This document shows, piece by piece, positions 59,650 through 64,000 of a DNA stretch of 64,000 bases (position 1 is its first letter; every line of letters starts with the position of its first letter). The notes beneath the pieces are model-generated. The model did not search any database. It saw nothing but the letters and a program-made list of their open reading frames with translations, and had not been told where the DNA came from. The DNA comes from Cercis canadensis (Eukaryota; Streptophyta; Magnoliopsida; Fabales; Fabaceae): the NCBI GenBank assembly GCA_003255065.1, contig QAOA01002492.1, positions 530,928 to 594,927 of the forward strand, written 5' to 3'. The position numbers and the translations under genes were made by a program.

Positions 59650-62600
59650 ATGGCAATTCCTGGACCAGTCGATGCCTCATTGTTAACTTTACAACCAGAC
59701 TATGTTTCAAATGATATTTGGAACAATGAGGTTAGTAAGTTATTTTTGAGTTTAATTTTATTGTCATTTGAAGTTATAAATTTATCTTTATTATTTACTG
59801 CATTATTATTTTTAGTTATTAAATTGTTAGAGTTAAATTGGTAATTTAGATTTGAAGTTTATTTGTTATTAATTTGTCTTACTATAGTTTAGATTTAAAA
59901 AGTTATATTAATTTGTTAGTTTTAATTTCTTAGTAGAATTTATTTAACTAGTATAATTGATTACTTAGTTTAAATTAATTATTAGGAATAATTAAATTGA
60001 TAAAGTGTAAGTGTTATGTTAACTTAAATTTATGTTTTAGAGTTTATGGTTAAATTTAAACGGTTGTGGCTATTTGATGTTGACTGTTTAGACAAAAAAG
60101 TGTTTCCCCACTTGAAACCGTAAACCATAAATCCCAACTGGTAACCACAAACCCAAAACCCTAAATCTTAAGTAAAAATCATAAACCATATTCCTTAATT
60201 TAAAACCCTAAACTTGAAGTCAGAATCTGTAAGTACTTAAAGTACTATCCCTTAACCTTAAACCTTAACCCTAATCTTGAAGTTTGAAACCCTAAACTCC
60301 TTTATAAAAATCTAAACCTCTAACCTCATTCAAAAACCTCAAATCTCAAATCTTAACTTAAAAATCGTAAACCCAAACCCTAAACTCTAAACATGATTCC
60401 CTATTTAAAACCCTAAATTCGAATTGTTGAGTTGATGATATGGAATTGTATGTTTTATTTTTTTAGTTTAGGGTTAGGAATTATGATTATGGTTTAAGGT
60501 TTAGGGATAGGATTTATGCCATGTAACTTACTATTTTTTCGGTATATTTGTTAGTTTAATAAATCTTATTTTGGTTTATATGAGGGATCGAGGTTGCTTC
60601 GTCCTCGTAGTCATAGGCAATTACCTGAGCCGAATCAAAGATTGATCCCATATCTTACTAGGGCAGGGTTTGGTGCAGTTTGTTGTGTGAGCCCCATGCA
60701 GTTAGACGTGCAGTTCCTATCTGCATTAGTGGAGTGGTGACGCCCAGAGACTCACACATTTCACATGCCTTTCGAGGAGTGCACCATTACCCTACAGGAT
60801 GTGGCGATGTTATTAGGCCTCATTGTTGATGGTAGTGTGGTTGGTAGGAGGAGCTATCATCGATTGTGGCATGACGAGGTTTTTCGTCTACTGGGAGTGG
60901 TGCCAGCTGAGGGTGCCATTAACGGTTCCCGAGTTTGCTTGTCGTGGCTGAGACAGACATTTTCAGCATGTCCACCAGATGCTCCGCCACATGTCTTAGA
61001 GTACCATGCCAGGGCATATATTCTGTTGTTGCTAGGGACATGGCTGGTCCCAGACACTACTGGGAACCACGTCCACCTCATGTACTTGGAGCTCTTGGAG
61101 GACTTCGACAGCTCAGGCACACTCAGTTAGGGGTTGGCTATTCTTGCACAGCTATATAGGGGGTTGTGTAACTTTAGTATTGGCCGGAGCACCGAGGTTG
61201 GAGGATGCCTATTCCTTCTACAGGTATGGGCCTATGAGAGATTTCCGACATTGTGTCCGTCTCCCACTATTGTCATTGAGCCATTTTCCCTTCCACTTGC
61301 ATGCAGGTTTGTGAACCCTAACTCGATTTGATTGTTCATACATATAAGATTTATTTGTGTATTTCTTTTTGTATAAGTTTCATTTATGTATTAGCTGGAG
61401 GAAGCCATTACGTTATAACCATATTGGATTCGATAGGAATCATTTGGCCTTCCGTCGCGTTTTTGATTATCTTGGCGATGAGCATGTGAGTTAATGATAA
61501 ATATTGTGGATCTGTTCATTACTGAATAAATGTACAAATTATATGATTAGATTATAATCTCAATTTTTTTATTACACAGGTTGTGTGGCAGCCGTATCTT
61601 CATCATCAGTTGCCACATGTGTGTACTGTTGGAGCTCATATTTGGATTGTTCAGGTGCCCCTCTGTGCATTTAATGTAATAGAGGGACATTACCCGGACC
61701 GAGTCATCCGTCAGTTCGGTAGTATGCAGTTCATCCCTCGTCCTCCTCCGTCATATGATGATGAATTAGAGAGCTGTAGCATACGAGGGAAGACAAATAC
61801 AGATTGGAGGATAGCCCATTATGTATACTACCGTCAGTGGGAGTAGCGACGGGACCACATACAGGAGATGGCTCAGGGACTTGGCACTTCACTCGATTAT
61901 ATGTCGTGGTACCTTCGGGTTACTCGGAGGTGGATTAGTCCGAGTGCAGCATGGGGTTATCAGGTTAGCTTAATCTAAGTTGTATTAGATTTTAGGCAAT
62001 GTAAGATAATGTTAGTTTTTTTAAACTCACTATATGTTGTTATTAGGGCGAGGGGATTCCACCACAGTAGGATCCACCGCAGGCGGATGCCCCCTATAGG
62101 GGTCCACCCCAGCAGGATTTGCCACATCAGGTGCCACCGCATCAGCGACCAGTGTATCAGGGAGCGCCTGCATTCCAGAGTCCACCTCATGATGTGCAGT
62201 TGACGCCGCAACAATGGATTACATTGTAGCAGCAGGTACATGCATCGGTATAGGCATCGGTGTCTCAGGTGTTTGCTCAGTGGGGCATTCTTATTCCCCC
62301 CCAGTTTGGCTGTCCACAGGCACAGGGGGAGCCAGCGCGACCACATTCTCCGCATGTCCCAGATGTCGATCCTTCGGCGTCCAGGTCGGCATCACGTTCA
62401 GCGTCGTCCAGTAGGCGTTCTGGGTCATCACGTACTTCGCGTAGTCGTTCTTATGTTGCGACATCGACACCCTGGGCCATCATGGACATGTCTCAGTTGC
62501 AGCCAGGCTTGGAGCCTCCACAATACACTATGGACATGATGGGTTAGGGTAACATGGGTGGAGTAGGTTCTCCCCCATGTAACATTTTTGGCACAAGTGT

Positions 62601-62846
62601 TATGGTACCGCCTTCAGCTGCTAACCTGACACTTGATCTGGGTCTGACAGTTGGCCCTGCGACTACACCTGTCGAGGATTATTACGTACCTGGACCGGCA
62701 TACATGACTCCACCTGCTCTCCTCGTTCCTATCTGACAGACTAGGATGGCTACAGGATACAGTTTAGTGACTATGTTGATCCAGATATGGTTGATCCTAC
62801 AGTTCCAGATCAGCAGCACTAGGATCATGATCGTGACTTTTTTTAG
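59650..62846 (+). pseudogene. Plant mobile domain (PMD, aminotransferase-like) protein gene with nonsense codons
   Basis: Exons 59650-59730, 60585-61306, 61395-61485, 61580-61963 and 62047 onward all have GT-AG borders and join in frame. The N-terminus GPVDASLLTLQPDYVSNDIW and the core LIPYLTRAGFGAVC, RPETHTFHMPFEECTITLQDVAMLLGL, GNHVHLMYLELLEDF, LAILAQLYRGLC and FDRNHLAFRRVFDYLGDEH define the PMD found in MAIN/MAIL proteins and in some plant transposons. The tail is Pro/Gln-rich, then Ser/Arg-rich. Stops interrupt it at 60738, 61128, 61844, 62068, 62227, 62251 and 62545. Most stand where TGG or CAG would be expected. A frameshift lies near 62740. Members of this family act in silencing or are carried by transposons. 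This copy cannot make the full protein. Confidence 0.85.
60105..60425. repeat. Degenerate interstitial telomere-like repeats (CCCTAAA type) in the PMD intron
   Basis: Within the first PMD intron AAACCCTAAA and variants (AACCCTAAAC, CCTTAACCCTAAT, AACCCTAAATTC) recur about ten times between 60105 and 60425, separated by similar A/C-rich text. CCCTAAA is the Arabidopsis-type telomere unit. Confidence 0.7.
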
Positions 62847-63122
62847 TACTATGTTTATTATTGATGAATATTGTTATAACATTGACATTATCTTATATAT
62901 GCAGACATTTTATGATGCCATGTTTAGAAATGCTACATTTTATTAAATATATTACATTAAACATACACAAAAATACCCACATACTGATATTAGAAGATAC
63001 TACGAATCAGGAAAACTATGAAGATAAATATATCAATATATAAAACATACTTAAATTAGTACATTCAATAAAGTACATCAAATCGTAACTAACACATTCT
63101 TTTTTTACATAAATACATAATT
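62847..63122. other. Spacer between PMD pseudogene and the minus-strand ORF
   Basis: AT-rich, nothing recognised. It is the shared 3' side of two converging frames. Confidence 0.5.
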
Positions 63123-63524
63123 TTAATCGACATCAGTAGCGTAATCAGGGCTATTCATTACAGTTTGAATCTCTGTGACTGATAACTCACGATACATAGC
63201 AACAGCTTGTTCCTTAGCTAGTTTTAACAAATAGTAGCGGCATCTACGAACTAACATTTGATTGTTCTCCCTCATGATTTCTTGAATAACCTCCTCATAG
63301 TCATGTCGATTTCTTCGAGCAATTCTTAACGACCATCTATATATAGGTGGAGCTCCAAGTGGTTGTAATTGTTGTACCAAATCTTCGGATTCATCCAACT
63401 GATATGCCCATTCCCGACGCAAACCGGCATAATATTCCCTTGGATCAGAGTCTATTTCGCTTTTGTAATCATCATTAAACCTTGGTAGCAACCATACAGG
63501 AGGACTCCGACAGCTTCTTGACAT
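63123..63524 (-). CDS. Unrecognised 133-aa protein
   Basis: Uninterrupted frame from ATG at 63524 to TAA at 63123. It starts MSRSCRSPPVWLLPRF and is strongly charged, with an Arg/Glu-rich probable helical middle (RIARRNRHDYEEVIQEIMRE) followed by NNQMLVRRCRYYLLKLAKEQ. There is no membrane segment or Cys motif, and I do not recognise a family. It converges on the PMD pseudogene and is followed upstream by a second frame with a similar RENN...RR pattern. It may be an ORF of the same mobile unit. An open frame of this length with balanced codons in AT-rich DNA makes chance less likely, but expression is unproven. Confidence 0.5.
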   Translation of the reverse strand: MSRSCRSPPVWLLPRFNDDYKSEIDSDPREYYAGLRREWAYQLDESEDLVQQLQPLGAPPIYRWSLRIARRNRHDYEEVIQEIMRENNQMLVRRCRYYLLKLAKEQAVAMYRELSVTEIQTVMNSPDYATDVD

Positions 63525-63648
63525 ACTATATCACCCTTTGAGTTGACAAAAATAAAATATCAATATAATATATAACAAACTTCGTTAACAAGTAAAAATA
63601 TTGGAACCATCAAATATAATCAAATTACATATTTAGGGTTTAGATCGA

Positions 63649-63945
63649 TTATTCTTTATCGGACATGTCAATATCCGATAAACACTTTGGTTCACGGCAT
63701 ATGCGAGTCGACATAGTAGCACCTGCCAAGTCACCCTCCCTCATTGCCATATTGGCACTGCGTTCACAATCACGTCGATGTAACCTTATTCGTATATGGT
63801 TATTTTCTTCTCTTATGCGATACAACGCATATCGTAATTCTGAAAGACTTTGTCTTCGCATGTGTATGGCCAAACACTGTGGAACACGAATGTTTTGAAT
63901 CGTACACAAATCCCGCAGATTAATACATTCGACTTCTCTACGATG
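63649..63945 (-). CDS. Unrecognised C-terminal exon or small protein
   Basis: The minus-strand frame is open from about 63945 to the stop at 63649. There is no ATG near its beginning (the first Met is internal, in AIHMRRQSLSELR), so it is more likely the last exon of a gene whose start is near or beyond the window edge; GTAG near 63939 could be the acceptor. It contains RYALYRIREENNHIRIRLHRR and ends SDIDMSDKE. The REENN-x-RR pattern and the Ala/Met-rich stretch after it loosely resemble the 133-aa frame at 63123, suggesting related proteins. No family recognised. Confidence 0.35.
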   Translation of the reverse strand, partial: HRREVECINLRDLCTIQNIRVPQCLAIHMRRQSLSELRYALYRIREENNHIRIRLHRRDCERSANMAMREGDLAGATMSTRICREPKCLSDIDMSDKE

Positions 63946-64000
63946 TCATTCAATCAACATGATACTATATACCTGGGGGGAGTCATGTAACATTGGGTCT

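Noticed and set aside
59424-59844. Open frames of 71 and 119 aa around the start of the PMD gene
   Set aside because: Pro/Ser-rich low-complexity translation of a CT-rich leader, reading into the PMD intron in the same or another frame. They do not respect the splice donor at 59731.

Overview
The window is nuclear DNA from a flowering plant, most likely a eudicot. It is AT-rich, has two genes with many GT-AG introns, and is otherwise crowded with decayed transposons. The proteins resemble Arabidopsis families; I cannot name the species. Single N bases at 13248, 33122 and 51311 and long homopolymers point to a shotgun assembly.

Layout. (1) 155-7709, + strand: the last nine exons visible of a plastid-lipid-associated protein (fibrillin family, PAP12-like). 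Its N-terminus lies off the left edge, and its ~2 kb penultimate-but-one intron carries an L1-type LINE remnant. (2) 7804-16740: a pile of dead elements. It holds a two-gene PIF/Harbinger transposon on the minus strand, a MULE transposase remnant with a PB1-like N-terminus, a Ty3-type LTR head, and a Ty3 element reduced to gag-protease. (3) 16740-22195: gene-poor sequence with a possible small secreted Cys-rich peptide, an exon-sized TPR/DnaJ gene fragment, and a non-autonomous Mutator-like element with a perfect 9-bp target duplication. (4) 22200-27085: a structurally complete but coding-dead Ty1/copia element (LTR pair, PBS, PPT, TSD CATCA). (5) 27340-35916: an Athila-type Ty3 element (TSD GAGGA) lacking reverse transcriptase, RNase H and most of integrase. 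A separate solo LTR (TSD ATATC) is nested just inside its 5' LTR. (6) 37266-57302, - strand: a complete callose synthase gene of the CalS1/2/3 group, closest to CalS3/GSL12 as I read it. I could place 42 coding exons. Their lengths sum to 5859 nt, which is 1952 codons plus a stop with no frame break. Two more 5'-UTR exons lie upstream, one carrying a short uORF. (7) 59150-64000: a near-perfect 181-bp fold-back hairpin, then a plant mobile domain (PMD) gene on the + strand with intact splice sites but at least seven nonsense codons, then two small unrecognised reading frames on the - strand.

The two host genes are unrelated in function: one is a plastid lipid-associated protein, the other a plasma-membrane beta-1,3-glucan synthase. 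They do not form a pathway. Most of what lies between them is nested transposon history that can be ordered from target-site duplications. The least explained part is the hairpin, PMD pseudogene and minus-strand ORFs at the right end.
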